A stretch of 64,000 nucleotides of DNA from DATJCV01 sp963707665. Its GTDB lineage: Bacteria; Pseudomonadota; Gammaproteobacteria; Burkholderiales; Burkholderiaceae_D. Positions 40,945-51,438 of this stretch are shown piece by piece. Positions within the stretch are counted from its first letter, which is position 1. Each line of letters begins with the position of its first letter. The stretch lies in NCBI GenBank assembly GCA_963707665.1, contig CAVPQU010000024.1, positions 1-64,000 on the forward strand, in the 5' to 3' direction. Below the pieces are notes generated by a model. The model saw only the letters and a list, made by a program, of their open reading frames with translations. It made no database searches and was not told where the DNA came from. The translations under genes and the position numbers were made by a program.

Positions 40945-41721
40945 TTATTGCGCACTGGCGCCGTCGTCGGCGGTGATGATCGCGCCATTGATGAAATGCG
41001 ATTCGTCGGCCGCCAGCAGCAGCAGCAGGCCGTCCAGGTCTTCCGGCTTGCCGAGGCGCTTGCGCGGCAGCATGTCGATCAGCTTCTGGCCTTGCTCGGT
41101 TTCGAAGTACTCATCGTTGATTTCGGTGCTGATGTAGCCGGGGCAGATCGCATTGACGTTGATGCCGTAGCGGCCCCATTCGACCGCCATCGATTTGGTC
41201 ATCTGCACCACGGCGGCCTTGCTCATGCAGTAGATGCCGATCTGCGGCAACACGCGCAGGCCGGCGACCGACGCGATGTTGATGATGCGGTGCTGTTTCT
41301 TCGGATCGCCCTTGGCGCGCGCGATCATGCGCTTCGCGGCTTCCTGGGCAACGAAGAAGGCGCCGCGCAGGTTGGTGTCCATCACGTAGGCGTAGTCTTC
41401 CGGCGTGACATCGAGCAGGCGCTGGGTGGTCGAGACACCGGAATTGTTGACCAGGATGTCGATCGGCCCCGCTTCGGTTTCCGCGTGCGCGATCGCCGAC
41501 TTGATGCTGGCGTAGTCGGTCACGTCGAGCGCCACCACATGCGCCGCGCCGCCCTCGGCTTCGATCTCGGCGCGCAGTTCCTTCAGGCGCTCGGTGCGGC
41601 GCGATGCCAGCACCACCTGCGCGCCGGCCTGCGCCAGGGCTTTGGCGAAACGCGCGCCCAGACCGCTGGAAGCGCCGGTGATCAGCGCGATCTTTCCTTC
41701 AAAATTGACTTCGATCCCCAC
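40945..41721 (-). CDS. Short-chain dehydrogenase/reductase
   Basis: 258 residues from a GTG at 41719-41721 that has AGGAGAG four bases upstream; the longer ATG frame lacks such a site. Classical SDR motifs: TGASSGLGARFA, NNSGVSTTQRL, INIASVAGL with the catalytic serine region, YCMSKAAV with Tyr and Lys. The partner thioesterase and nearby ETF-QO suggest acyl-CoA or hydroxyacyl metabolism, but no specific substrate can be assigned. Confidence 0.9.
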   Translation of the reverse strand: MGIEVNFEGKIALITGASSGLGARFAKALAQAGAQVVLASRRTERLKELRAEIEAEGGAAHVVALDVTDYASIKSAIAHAETEAGPIDILVNNSGVSTTQRLLDVTPEDYAYVMDTNLRGAFFVAQEAAKRMIARAKGDPKKQHRIINIASVAGLRVLPQIGIYCMSKAAVVQMTKSMAVEWGRYGINVNAICPGYISTEINDEYFETEQGQKLIDMLPRKRLGKPEDLDGLLLLLAADESHFINGAIITADDGASAQ

Positions 41722-41874
41722 GATACTCTCCTGATATTCGCTTTTAGCCAAATCTGGCGCTTGCAGACACGTTATCATTCCACACCGCGATTAGTGCGCA
41801 GTGCCTAGTATTCTGCCGCAAAATCTCAGACAATTAGCACACTCGTTCGAAAATAAATTTTACGGTTGATCCTC

Positions 41875-43564
41875 ATGACTCCAAACCAGACTCAAAGCAT
41901 TCTCGAACAGTACGGCCCACGCGAGTCGATGGAATACGACGTCGTGATCGTCGGCGGCGGCCCGGCCGGCCTGTCGGCGGCGATCCGCCTGAAGCAGCTG
42001 GCGGCCGAGAAAGGCAGCGAGGTCTCGGTCTGCGTGCTGGAAAAAGGCGCCGAGATCGGCGCGCACATCCTGTCCGGCGCGGTGATGGACCCGCGCGCGC
42101 TGACCGAACTGATCCCGAACTGGAAGGAACAAGGCGCGCCGCTCGACGTCGCCGGTGACCGAAGACCGCTTCCTGTTCCTGACCGCGACCAAGGCCTACC
42201 AGACGCCGAACTGGATGCTGCCGGCCAGCTTCCAGAACCACGGCAACTATGTGATTCGCTCGCCAACGTGACGCGCTGGCTGGGCCAGCAGGCCGAAGCG
42301 CTGGGCGTCGAGATCTTCCCCGGCTTTCCGGCCGCCGAAGTGCTGTACAACGACGACGGCTCGGTCAAGGGCGTCGCGACCGGCAACATGGGCGTCGACC
42401 GCGACGGCGAGCCGACCGACGACTTCCAGCTCGGCATGGAACTGCACGCGAAGTACACGCTGTTCTGCCGAAGGCTCGCGCGGCCATCTGGGCAAGCAGC
42501 TGATCGCCAAATTCAAGCTGCACGAGGGCACGCGATCCGCAGGTCTACGGCATCGGCATCAAGGAACTGTGGGAAATCGATCCGGCGAAGCACAAGCCGG
42601 GCCTGGTGATCCACACCGCCGGCTGGCCGCTCGACAACGACACCTACGGCGGCTCGTTCCTCTATCACCTGGACAACAACCAGGTCGCGGTCGGCTTCGT
42701 CGTCGGCCTCGGCTACACGAATCCGTATCTGTCGCCGTTCGAGGAATTCCAGCGCTACAAGACGCATCCGGCGATCCGCACGTTCTTCGAAGGCGGCAAG
42801 CGCATTTCCTACGGCGCGCGCGCGATCACGGCCGGCGGCCTGCAGTCGCTGCCGAAGCTGGTGTTCCCGGGCGGCGCGCTGGTCGGCTGACGATGCCGGC
42901 TTCCTGAACGCGTCGCGCATCAAGGGCAGCCATGCGGCGATCAAGACCGGCATGCTGGCCGCCGAAGCCGCGTTCGACGCGCTGCGGCCGGCCGCCAGCA
43001 CGACGAACTGACCGCCTATCCGGACAGCCTTCGAGCACTCGTGGCTGCACGACGAGCTGCACGTCGCGCGCAACTTCAAGCAGTGGATGAGCAAGGGCCT
43101 GTATCCTCGGCACGCTGATGGTCGGCATCGACCAGATGGTGTTCCGCGGCAAGGCGCCGTGGACGCTGCATCATCAGCATGCCGACCACGAATGCCTGAA
43201 GCCGGCGTCGCCGAGTGCAAGCCGATCGTCTATCCGAAGCCGGATGGCAAGCTGACCTTCGACCGGCTGTCGTCGGTGTTCATCTCGAACACCAACCACG
43301 AGGAAAACCAGCCGGCGCACCTGACGCTGAAAGATCCGACGGTGCCGGTCAACGTCAACCTGGCGACCTATGCCGGGCCGGAAGCGCGCTACTGCCCGGC
43401 CGGCGTGTACGAGTTCGTCGAAGACCGACGACGGCAGCGAGCGCCTGCAGATCAACGCGCAGAACTGCGTGCACTGCAAGACCTGCGACATCAAGGACCC
43501 GACGCAGAACATCGTCTGGGTCACGCCGGAAGGCGGCGGCGGGCCGAACTATCCGAACATGTAA
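41875..43564 (+). pseudogene. Electron-transfer flavoprotein-ubiquinone oxidoreductase, about ten frameshifts
   Basis: All parts of the protein (about 557 residues) are present in alternating frames: FAD site YDVVIVGGGPAGLSAAIRL, GAEIGAHILSGAVMDPRAL, NVTRWLGQQAEALGVEIFPG, GLVIHTAGWPLDNDTYGGSF, YGARAITAGGLQSLPKL, and the C-terminal [4Fe-4S] ligands NCVHCKTCDIKDPTQNIVW. The enzyme passes electrons from ETF to ubiquinone at the inner membrane. Indels occur roughly every 100-200 bases, several of them extra C residues (near 42470, 43027, 43103, 43427). No base-substitution nonsense codons were seen in the correct frames. Confidence 0.85.
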
Positions 43565-43568
43565 AAAC

Positions 43569-43597
43569 AAAAAAAGCCGCGATTGCGGCTTTTTTTA
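43569..43597 (+). terminator. Bidirectional rho-independent terminator after ETF-QO
   Basis: AGCCGC GATT GCGGCT stem flanked by seven A and seven T residues, beginning five bases after the ETF-QO stop codon. Confidence 0.9.
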
Positions 43598-43720
43598 ACA
43601 GCAAATTGTTTTCAGCGGTCACCACCGCGACCGTGCAGCGCGACTTGGAAATCTTTGCAACCGGTCCACCAACAAGCTGCCTCTTGCACCTGTGTCTCCG
43701 ATCACTCTCTTGGGGTTTCC

Positions 43721-43782
43721 ATATACTCCCAAGCATACACACCAATTACGGCGGATATGTGGTCGTTTATGCAATATACCCC
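43721..43782 (+). repeat. Intergenic repeat copy D (AATTACGG-core type), between ETF-QO and NUDIX
   Basis: ATATACTCC at 43721 and ATATACCCC at 43774 are 53 bp apart. AATTACGG lies at the same offset as in copies B and C, and TTTATGCAATATACCCC matches TTTATACAATATACTCC of copy C. CTTGGG upstream of the first box pairs with CCCAAG just after it. Confidence 0.75.
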
Positions 43783-43824
43783 GATTACTCTGACTTTCTT
43801 CAGGATGAACGTGGCCGGCGATGA

Positions 43825-44391
43825 TCACTGACCGGACTCAGGCAGCCATTGTCCCGACAGAATTTTTTCCAGCCAAAAAGCGCCGATGATGGTTTTGACA
43901 TCGGTCACTTTGCCCTCTCGAACCCAAGTCAGCAGATCGGCTATTGGAGCGCGGAAGGTTTCCAGGAATTCGCCATCGTCGAGTTGGCTGGCGCCGGCGG
44001 TCAGTTGCCGCGCGACGAATAGTTCCAGGTGTTCATCGGAATAGGCAATGGCATTGTGGATGGTGCACACTGCCTGCCAATCGGCGGCGCGATAACCGGT
44101 CTCTTCCTGCAATTCGCGCTGCGCGCACAACAGAGGGTCCTCGCCTGGATCGATTTTCCCGGCCGGGAATTCAATGAAAACTCGCTCCAACGGGTAGCGG
44201 AACTGGCGCTCCAGCAGCACCGTGCCATCGTCGAACAGCGGCATGATCACCACCGCGCCAGGATGACGAATATATTCGCGCTGCGCGATTTTGCCATCCG
44301 GTAATCGTACGCGGTCGCACTGCAGCTTGAGAAAATCACCGGCGTAAGCCAGTGCGCCGTCGAGGCGCGTCTCCGTCAAATGCTTATCCAT
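43825..44391 (-). CDS. nudF: NUDIX hydrolase, ADP-ribose pyrophosphatase type
   Basis: 188 residues. The Nudix box reads GKIDPGEDPLLCAQRELQEE followed by TGY; upstream RQFRYPLERVFIEFPA is typical of the ADP-ribose/ADP-sugar pyrophosphatase branch. It clears ADP-ribose and related compounds. Lies downstream of the nuo operon and DUF2818 in the same direction, a common betaproteobacterial arrangement, and may be co-transcribed. Confidence 0.9.
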   Translation of the reverse strand: MDKHLTETRLDGALAYAGDFLKLQCDRVRLPDGKIAQREYIRHPGAVVIMPLFDDGTVLLERQFRYPLERVFIEFPAGKIDPGEDPLLCAQRELQEETGYRAADWQAVCTIHNAIAYSDEHLELFVARQLTAGASQLDDGEFLETFRAPIADLLTWVREGKVTDVKTIIGAFWLEKILSGQWLPESGQ

Positions 44392-44461
44392 GCGAATACT
44401 CCAGCAAGAAACGCGGGCGCAAGATCACGAACAGCAGGATTGGCGCCGGTTTAACAAGCGC

Positions 44462-44779
44462 TCAGCGGCGCCGTTTGCGCAAATAGCGAAACACGAACCC
44501 GGGATACGCCAGCACGATGAAAAGGCAGGCGGTCACCGCGTAAAACTCCCACCCCTGCGGGAAGGCATTGCCGAGTTGCGCTTCCAGCAAGTGGGCAATG
44601 CCGCCGACCAGCGCGTATAAGACCACCAACTCGATCAGGCGCAGCCAGACCGGCTTGACTGAACGCCCGCCCAAGAGCGAGATCGGAAGCACCGCAAACA
44701 GGCGTTCATTGACAAACGGCAGATTGGCCGCCAGCACCGCTAGCAGGATCACCAGCCAGCTATAGGAAGAAACATTCAC
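44462..44779 (-). CDS. DUF2818 membrane protein
   Basis: 105 residues with three predicted membrane helices (SYSWLVILLAVLAANLPFV, LIELVVLYALVGGIAHLL, FYAVTACLFIVLAYPGFVF) and a basic tail. I recognise it as the DUF2818 family, found next to nuoN in many betaproteobacteria. Function unknown; the position 25 bases after nuoN suggests a link with complex I assembly or stability. Confidence 0.8.
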   Translation of the reverse strand: MNVSSYSWLVILLAVLAANLPFVNERLFAVLPISLLGGRSVKPVWLRLIELVVLYALVGGIAHLLEAQLGNAFPQGWEFYAVTACLFIVLAYPGFVFRYLRKRRR

Positions 44780-44804
44780 AAGGAGTACCGGACAGCCTTT
44801 CCGT

Positions 44805-46289
44805 TCAGGATGACAGGGTTCTGACCATCGCCACCGCCAGCGCGCTCATCAGCGGTCCCGGCAGCAAGCCCAGCGCCAGCAGCGCAATGCCATTGACGCT
44901 CAAGGCAATCCGCATATCGGCATTGACCACGATCGGGTGATCGTCGAGCGGTTCATCGAAATACATCAGCTTCACTACCCGCAGGTAGTAGAAGGCGCCG
45001 ACCACCGACAAGATCACCGCGACCACCGCCAGCCAGACCTGGCCGGTGCTCAAGACGGCTTGCAGTACCGAAAATTTCGCGTAGAAACCCATGGTCGGCG
45101 GCACGCCAGCCAGGGAAAACATCAGGATCATCATCATCAGCGCAAACCACGGGCTGCGCCGGTTCAAGCCCTTGAAATCGTCCAGGTTCTCGGCCTCGAA
45201 GCCGGAACGGGCCAGCAGCGTGATCATGCCAAAGGTGCCGAGCGTGGCCAGTACATAGGTAATGATGTAGAACATCGCCGAGCTGTAGGCATTGGCGGTG
45301 CCCGCTGCATCGCCGCCCACCACGCCGGACAACAGGCCGAGCAGCATGAAGCCCATCTGGCCGATGGTCGAATAGGCCAGCATGCGTTTCAGATTGGTTT
45401 GCGCAATGGCGGTAATATTTCCCACCGCCATTGACATCACGGCCAGGAATACCAGCATCTGCTGCCAGTCGAACGCCAGCGGCAACAAGCCTTCCACCAG
45501 CAAACGGACCGCTATCGCGAACGCAGCCAGCTTCGGCGAAGACGCTACCAGCAGCGTGATCGCGGTCGGCGCGCCATCATAGACATCCGGCAGCCACATG
45601 TGAAACGGTGCGGCACCCAGCTTGAACGCCACCCCGGACACCACGAACACAATGCCGAACACCAGCACTGTCTTGTTCGCCACACCGGAAGCAGTCACGC
45701 GCGCCACTTCGACCAGATCCAGCGAGCCGGTGGCGCCGTACAGCATCGACATGCCGTACAGCAGGAAGCCGGAAGATAGCGCGCCCAGAACAAAATATTT
45801 CATCGCCGCCTCGGTCGGGATCGAGGAACCCCGGCGCAGCGCGATCAAGGCGTACAGGCTGAGCGACATCAGCTCGAGGCCGAGATAGATCACCAGGAAA
45901 TTATTCCCGGAAATCATGATCATCTGCCCCAGCAGCGTAAACAAGGCCAGTACGTAGTATTCGCCACCCAGATGGCCGCTGATCATGTTGCGCGCGCTGA
46001 CGTACTGCTGCGAATAGATCAGCGACAGGCCGACCGACAGGTAACAGAACAGCTTCAACACGTTCGCCATCGGATCGGAAATGAACAGATTGTGGAAGGT
46101 GTAAGTGGTTGCGCCGCTGTTGAAGTCGATCATGGTCAGCGCCGCGCAGATCGCGATGGCGATCAGCGACAGCACGTACGTGACATGCCGCTTGGCACTC
46201 GGCAGAAACAGGTCGATCAACAGGATCGCCGATGCTGCCAACACGAGGAAAATCTCCGGATATGCCGGAACCAGGTTCATATTGTTCAT
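44805..46289 (-). CDS. nuoN: NADH-quinone oxidoreductase subunit N
   Basis: 494 residues, about 14 membrane helices; an antiporter-like proton-channel subunit. Key blocks are LGLELMSLSLYALIAL with the conserved glutamate, KYFVLGALSSGFLLYG, and LKRMLAYSTIGQMGFM with the conserved lysine. Last nuo gene of the operon. Confidence 0.96.
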   Translation of the reverse strand: MNNMNLVPAYPEIFLVLAASAILLIDLFLPSAKRHVTYVLSLIAIAICAALTMIDFNSGATTYTFHNLFISDPMANVLKLFCYLSVGLSLIYSQQYVSARNMISGHLGGEYYVLALFTLLGQMIMISGNNFLVIYLGLELMSLSLYALIALRRGSSIPTEAAMKYFVLGALSSGFLLYGMSMLYGATGSLDLVEVARVTASGVANKTVLVFGIVFVVSGVAFKLGAAPFHMWLPDVYDGAPTAITLLVASSPKLAAFAIAVRLLVEGLLPLAFDWQQMLVFLAVMSMAVGNITAIAQTNLKRMLAYSTIGQMGFMLLGLLSGVVGGDAAGTANAYSSAMFYIITYVLATLGTFGMITLLARSGFEAENLDDFKGLNRRSPWFALMMMILMFSLAGVPPTMGFYAKFSVLQAVLSTGQVWLAVVAVILSVVGAFYYLRVVKLMYFDEPLDDHPIVVNADMRIALSVNGIALLALGLLPGPLMSALAVAMVRTLSS

Positions 46290-46324
46290 TTGGTCGCCGC
46301 TATATGCGCTTGCAAGATACCTTG

Positions 46325-47815
46325 CTAATGGATTTTGGAAATTGCGACATGCTGCAGCAAATCAGCCACGGAAACCTGCATCGCATCGATAAAGGGCGCC
46401 GGATAAATACCCATCGCGAGCACCGCGATACCCAACAGGCCCAGCATGAAAAATTCGCGTTTGTTGATGTCAGCCATTTGCGCCACCCGCGCATTGCCGA
46501 TCGCGCCGAAGATCACGCGCTTGGCCAGCCACAGCGAATAGGCCGCACCCAGAATCAGCGCCACCGCAGCCAGCAGGCCGATCCAGAAATTGAATTGCAC
46601 CGCACCCAGGATCACCATGAATTCGCCGACGAAGCCGGACGTGCCTGGCAAACCGCAATTGGCCATCGAGAACAGGATAAAGAAGGCGGCGAACTTTGGC
46701 ATCGTGTTGACCACTCCGCCGTAGTCGGCAATCTGGCGCGAATGCAGGCGGTCATACAGCACGCCAATGCACAGGAACATGGCGCCGGAGACAAAACCGT
46801 GCGAAATCATTTGTGCGATACCGCCCTGCAGCGCCATGTCGTTGAAGGCGAAAAAGCCGAGCGTGACAAAACCCATATGGGCAATCGATGAATACGCTAC
46901 CAGCTTTTTCATGTCCGCCTGCACGATTGCCACCAGCCCGATGTAAATCACCGCGATCAGCGATAGCGTGATCATAAAGCCGGACAGGTAGTGGCTGGCA
47001 TCCGGCGTAATCGGCAGCGAGAAGCGCAGGAAACCGTAAGCGCCCAGCTTCAGCATGATCGCCGCCAGCACCACCGAGCCGCCGGTAGGGGCTTCGACGT
47101 GCGCATCCGGCAACCAGGTGTGCACCGGCCACATTGGCACCTTGACCGCGAACGCCGCCAGCAGAGCGAGGAAAATCAGGATCTGCTCCGACATCGAGAG
47201 TGGCATCTTGTGCCAGGCCAGGATATCGAAACTGCCGCCGGACTCGACGTACATATACAGCAGCGCGACCAGCATCATCACCGAGCCGAGGAAGGTGTAC
47301 AGGAAAAACTTGATCGCCGCATACACGCGGTTAGGACCACCCCAGACGCCGATGATGATATACATCGGAATCAGCGTCGCCTCAAAGAATACATAGAACA
47401 GCAAGCCGTCCAGCGCGCAAAAGACGCCGATCATCAGACCCGAGAGAATCAGGAAGGCGCCCATGTATTGAGCCAGCTTGTTCTCGATGACTTGCCAGGC
47501 GGCGATCACGACGATCACCGTGATAAAGGCGGTCAATGGAATGAACCACAGCGACAGGCCGTCGATGCCGAGGAAGTAATTGATATTGAAGCGCCCGATC
47601 CACGGCATTTTCTCGACAAACTGGACGCCATGAGCGGCATTGTCGAAGTTCAGCGCCAGCGGCACGGTGACCGCGAAACTGATCAGCGCGCCAATCAGCG
47701 ATAACACTCGCACCTGGGTCCGGTCGCGGCCGCTGCCAAAGGCCAGCACCAACACGCCGAACAAAATCGGGCACCAGATGGCAAGACTGAGCAAGGGGAA
47801 AGTTGACTGCATCAT
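46325..47815 (-). CDS. nuoM: NADH-quinone oxidoreductase subunit M
   Basis: 496 residues from the MMQSTF start; the open frame extends further upstream but overlaps nuoL. About 14 helices. FFEATLIPMYIIIG holds the conserved glutamate, VKVPMWPVHTWLPDAHVEAP the half-channel lysine, and MKKLVAYSSIAHMGF a second conserved lysine. A proton-pumping antiporter-like subunit. Confidence 0.96.
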   Translation of the reverse strand: MMQSTFPLLSLAIWCPILFGVLVLAFGSGRDRTQVRVLSLIGALISFAVTVPLALNFDNAAHGVQFVEKMPWIGRFNINYFLGIDGLSLWFIPLTAFITVIVVIAAWQVIENKLAQYMGAFLILSGLMIGVFCALDGLLFYVFFEATLIPMYIIIGVWGGPNRVYAAIKFFLYTFLGSVMMLVALLYMYVESGGSFDILAWHKMPLSMSEQILIFLALLAAFAVKVPMWPVHTWLPDAHVEAPTGGSVVLAAIMLKLGAYGFLRFSLPITPDASHYLSGFMITLSLIAVIYIGLVAIVQADMKKLVAYSSIAHMGFVTLGFFAFNDMALQGGIAQMISHGFVSGAMFLCIGVLYDRLHSRQIADYGGVVNTMPKFAAFFILFSMANCGLPGTSGFVGEFMVILGAVQFNFWIGLLAAVALILGAAYSLWLAKRVIFGAIGNARVAQMADINKREFFMLGLLGIAVLAMGIYPAPFIDAMQVSVADLLQHVAISKIH

Positions 47816-47841
47816 AGTTATATTTGTTTTTGCGTCGCCGC

Positions 47842-49891
47842 TTAACGGGCGAACGGAAACGGCATGAAATAAATCAGGAAACCCAGTACGCCGAGAATCA
47901 TCACGAATGCGTAGTGGTAGATAAAACCGCTTTGTGCCAAGCGAATGAAACTGGCAAACCACCCCATCACTTTGGCGCTGCCATTCACGATCAGGCCGTC
48001 AATCAGGCTGCGGTCGCCGGCTTTCCACAGCCCGCTGCCCAACCAGCGCGCACCGCCGGCAAATACGACCTGGTTGATCTTGTCCATGTAGTACTTGTTA
48101 TCAAGCAGCGTGTAGATGCCGCTGAATTTCTCCTTCAGCAGGGCAGGAATGCGCGGATTGACAATGTAGAAATAATAGGACAGCGCGATACCAGCGACGG
48201 CCAGCCAGAAAGGCAACGCGGTCAAACCATGCAGCGCCATCGCCAGCGGTCCGTGGAACTCTTCCGCCAGCGTCGCCATTGCCGGATGCGTGCTGCTGAC
48301 GAAGATCGCATCGTTGAAGAAGTCGCCAAACAGCATCGGACCGATCGTCACGAAACCGATCATCGCCGATGGAATCGCCAGCAGGATCAACGGAATCGTC
48401 ACCACCCAAGGGGATTCATGCGGCTTTTCGCCTGGCGCCAGGCCATGATGATGGCCGTCGCCCGGATCTTCCTCGCTTTCATCGGCATGCTCATGCTGCA
48501 CGTGCGGGGTACCGAAGCGCTCCTTGCCATGAAACACCATGAAATACAACCGGAACGAGTAAAAGGCGGTGACAAAGACACCAGCCATCAGCGCGAAACT
48601 CGCCACTCCAGCACCGGTCAGTGTGCTGTGACGCACCGCTTCGATGATGCTTTCCTTTGAATAAAAGCCGGAAAAGAACGGCGTGCCGATCAGCGCCAGA
48701 GATCCGATCAGCGTGGTCAGCCAGGTGATGGGCATGTACTTGCGCAAGCCGCCCATGTTGCGCATGTCCTGGTCATGGTGCATGCCGATAATCACCGAGC
48801 CGGCCGCCAGGAACAGCAGCGCCTTGAAGAACGCATGGGTCATCAGGTGGAACACGCTGACCGAGTAAGCCGATACACCCAGCGCCACGGTCATGTAGCC
48901 CAGCTGCGACAGTGTCGAATAGGCGATCACGCGCTTGATGTCGTTCTGGATCATGCCAAGGAAGCCCATGAACAGCGCGGTGATGGCGCCGATCACCAGC
49001 ACGAAGGACAGCGCCGCATCCGACAGCTCGAACAATGGCGACATGCGTGCCACCATGAAAATGCCGGCGGTAACCATGGTCGCCGCATGAATCAGGGCCG
49101 AGATCGGGGTCGGGCCTTCCATCGAGTCCGGCAGCCAGACATGCAGCGGAAACTGCGCCGACTTGCCCATCGCACCGATGAAGAGGCAAATGCAGGCGAC
49201 CGTCAGCAGCATCCAGTCGGTGCCGGGAAACAGCAGCTGTGCCAGCTCGCCTTTTTTGGCGAAAATTTCCGCGTAATTCATCGAGCCGGCAAATGCCAGC
49301 AACAGGCCGATGCCGAGAATGAAGCCGAAGTCGCCGACCCGGTTGACCATGAAGGCTTTCAGGTTGGCGGCAATTGCGGTCGGCCGCGTGTACCAGAAGC
49401 CGATCAGCAGATAGGACACCAGCCCGACTGCTTCCCAGCCGAAGAACAGCTGCAGCAGGTTGTTGCTCATCACCAGCATCAGCATCGAGAAGGTGAACAG
49501 CGAGATATAGGCAAAGAAGCGGTTATAGCCCGGGATCGTCCTTCATGTAGCCGATGGTATAGATGTGCACCATCAGCGAGACGAAGGTCACCACGCACAT
49601 CATCATCGCAGTCAGGCTGTCGATCAGAAAGCCGATCTCCAGTTTCAGGCCGGCTACCGTCATCCAGTTATAGATGGTGCCGTCAAAATGCGCGCCATCC
49701 AGCACTGCCAGCAAGGTCTGGCAAGAGATGATGAAGGCGATCAGCACACCCAGAATGGTGACGCTGTGCGAGGTAGTGCGGCCGACCTTGTTGCCGAAAA
49801 ACCTGGTGCCAAACAGGCCGGCGATCACGGCGCCAACCAGCGGCGCCAAAGGTACAGCAAGGAGTAAATCCGGGTTAAGTTGCCCAGCCAT
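47842..49891 (-). CDS. nuoL: NADH-quinone oxidoreductase subunit L, one frameshift
   Basis: About 680 residues over two frames. The first 120 residues (MAGQLNPDLLLAVPLAPLVG ... IGYMKDDPG) are followed by YNRFFAYISLFTFSMLMLVM after removing one G from CCCGGG at 49529-49534. Later blocks are FFGWEAVGLVSYLLIGFWY and SAQFPLHVWLPDSMEGPTP. The long C-terminal lateral helix and final helix are present. A histidine- and acid-rich loop (HVQHEHADESEEDPGDGHHH) lies near residue 470. The single shift in an otherwise perfect gene suggests a consensus error. Confidence 0.93.
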
Positions 49892-49928
49892 GTTGAACCC
49901 TGTCTATATTATTCAGTTACTGTTTTGA

Positions 49929-50237
49929 TCAGCCTTTGAGGCGATCGAGATCTTCGACGTCGATGGAATCCAGGTTGCGGAACAGGACCACCAGAATTGC
50001 CAAGCCAATCGCGGCCTCGGCAGCGGCCACCGTCATGATGAAGAAGACGAAAATCTGTCCGGCAGCATCGCCCAGATAGTAGGAAAAGGCGATGAAGTTC
50101 ATATTTACCGACAACAGCATCAGTTCGATTGCCATCAGCAATATGATCATGTTCCGGCGATTCAAGAAAATGCCGACGATCGAGATCGCGAACAGGATCG
50201 CGCCCAGGATCAGGTAGTGTGCTAGCGATAATCCCAC
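49929..50237 (-). CDS. nuoK: NADH-quinone oxidoreductase subunit K
   Basis: 102 residues, three helices: LAHYLILGAILFAISIVGI, IILLMAIELMLLSVNMNFIA with the conserved glutamate, and a third helix ending AEAAIGLAILVVLFRN. Lies 12 bases after nuoJ. Confidence 0.96.
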   Translation of the reverse strand: MGLSLAHYLILGAILFAISIVGIFLNRRNMIILLMAIELMLLSVNMNFIAFSYYLGDAAGQIFVFFIMTVAAAEAAIGLAILVVLFRNLDSIDVEDLDRLKG

Positions 50238-50249
50238 GGTTCGCTTCCC

Positions 50250-50894
50250 TTATGGTTGGTCTTTGACGACTGGCGCGGCGGGCGCGGCGTCGGCACGGCT
50301 GCGCGCCGATTCGGATTTCATGTTGACGATCCGCACGCGGTCGCGGCTTTGCACCTTGATTGCATCGGCCGGATCGAAATATTTGCGATCCTTGCGACGG
50401 CGAATCGTCAGCGCCGTGGCAGCAATCATCGCCACCAGCAGGATCACCGCCGCAATCTCGAATGCGAACACATACTGCGTGTAGAGAACCTTGCCCAACT
50501 CCCTGGTACCGCCGATGTGGGCCGAGGCCGCCGGCACATCGAGCTCGAGCCGAAAGCCATGCAGCAGCACTGCCGACATTTCCAGCACGATAACGACGCC
50601 GATGATCGACCCCAATGGCAAGTAAGACCAAAAGCCTTCGCGTATCTTGCTGACGTTGATGTCCAGCATCATCACCACGAACATGAACAACACCATCACC
50701 GCGCCGACATACACCAGTACCAGCACGATGGCGAGAAATTCAGCTTTTAAGAGGAGCCAGATGGCGGCGGTGGAAAAGAATGACAGCACCAGAAACAGGG
50801 CAGCGTGAACCGGGTTGCGATCCGTGATGACGCGCAATGCAGACAGCACCAGGATCAGCGCAAATGCATAAAACAAGAAAGTTTTGAATTCCAT
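50250..50894 (-). CDS. nuoJ: NADH-quinone oxidoreductase subunit J
   Basis: 214 residues, five helices with the conserved YVGAVMVLFMFVVMMLDI segment that includes the pi-bulge helix. A C-terminal Ala/Ser/Arg-rich tail of about 35 residues (SARSRADAAPAAPVVKDQP) extends past the membrane part, as in some betaproteobacterial homologues. Confidence 0.95.
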   Translation of the reverse strand: MEFKTFLFYAFALILVLSALRVITDRNPVHAALFLVLSFFSTAAIWLLLKAEFLAIVLVLVYVGAVMVLFMFVVMMLDINVSKIREGFWSYLPLGSIIGVVIVLEMSAVLLHGFRLELDVPAASAHIGGTRELGKVLYTQYVFAFEIAAVILLVAMIAATALTIRRRKDRKYFDPADAIKVQSRDRVRIVNMKSESARSRADAAPAAPVVKDQP

Positions 50895-50915
50895 GGAAAG
50901 CCAGTCTTAGCAGAA

Positions 50916-51404
50916 TCAACGATATGGGGCATCGACGGCACGGGCCGCGGCGATTTCTTTTTCATAGCGGTCACCGACTGCCAGCAGCATTTCCTTGGTG
51001 TAGTACAGGTCGCCCCGTTTTTCGCCGTGGTATTCGAGCACATGCGTTTCGACGATGGAGTCGACTGGGCAGGACTCTTCGCAGAAGCCGCAGAAAATGC
51101 ATTTGGTCAGGTCGATGTCGTAGCGCGTGGTGCGACGCGAACCGTCGGCGCGCTGCTCCGATTCGATCGTGATCGCCACGGCCGGGCAAACCGCTTCGCA
51201 CAACTTGCAGGCAATGCAGCGCTCTTCGCCATTCTCATAGCGGCGCAGTGCATGCAGCCCGCGAAAACGCGGCGACTGCGGTGTCTTTTCCTCGGGGAAC
51301 AACACGGTAATCTTGCGCGCGAACATATAGCGTCCGGTCAGCGCCAGGCCCTTGAACAACTCCCGCAACATCAAGCTACCGAAAAAATCCTTGATTGCAA
51401 CCAT
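50916..51404 (-). CDS. nuoI: NADH-quinone oxidoreductase subunit I
   Basis: 162 residues from the ATG at 51402-51404, preceded by GGAGG; an ATG 18 bases earlier is less likely. Two [4Fe-4S] clusters are ligated by CIACKLCEAVCPAVAI and CIFCGFCEESCPVDSIVE. Carries clusters N6a and N6b in the peripheral arm, passing electrons to NuoB. Confidence 0.97.
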   Translation of the reverse strand: MVAIKDFFGSLMLRELFKGLALTGRYMFARKITVLFPEEKTPQSPRFRGLHALRRYENGEERCIACKLCEAVCPAVAITIESEQRADGSRRTTRYDIDLTKCIFCGFCEESCPVDSIVETHVLEYHGEKRGDLYYTKEMLLAVGDRYEKEIAAARAVDAPYR

Positions 51405-51438
51405 TTTGGCCTCCATTGCCACTCAGCCTCGCGCTTCT

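Noticed and set aside
44394..44402. A single GAATACTCC near the NUDIX gene start
   Set aside because: It has no partner box at 53-54 bp and lacks either core, so it is not counted as a repeat copy.
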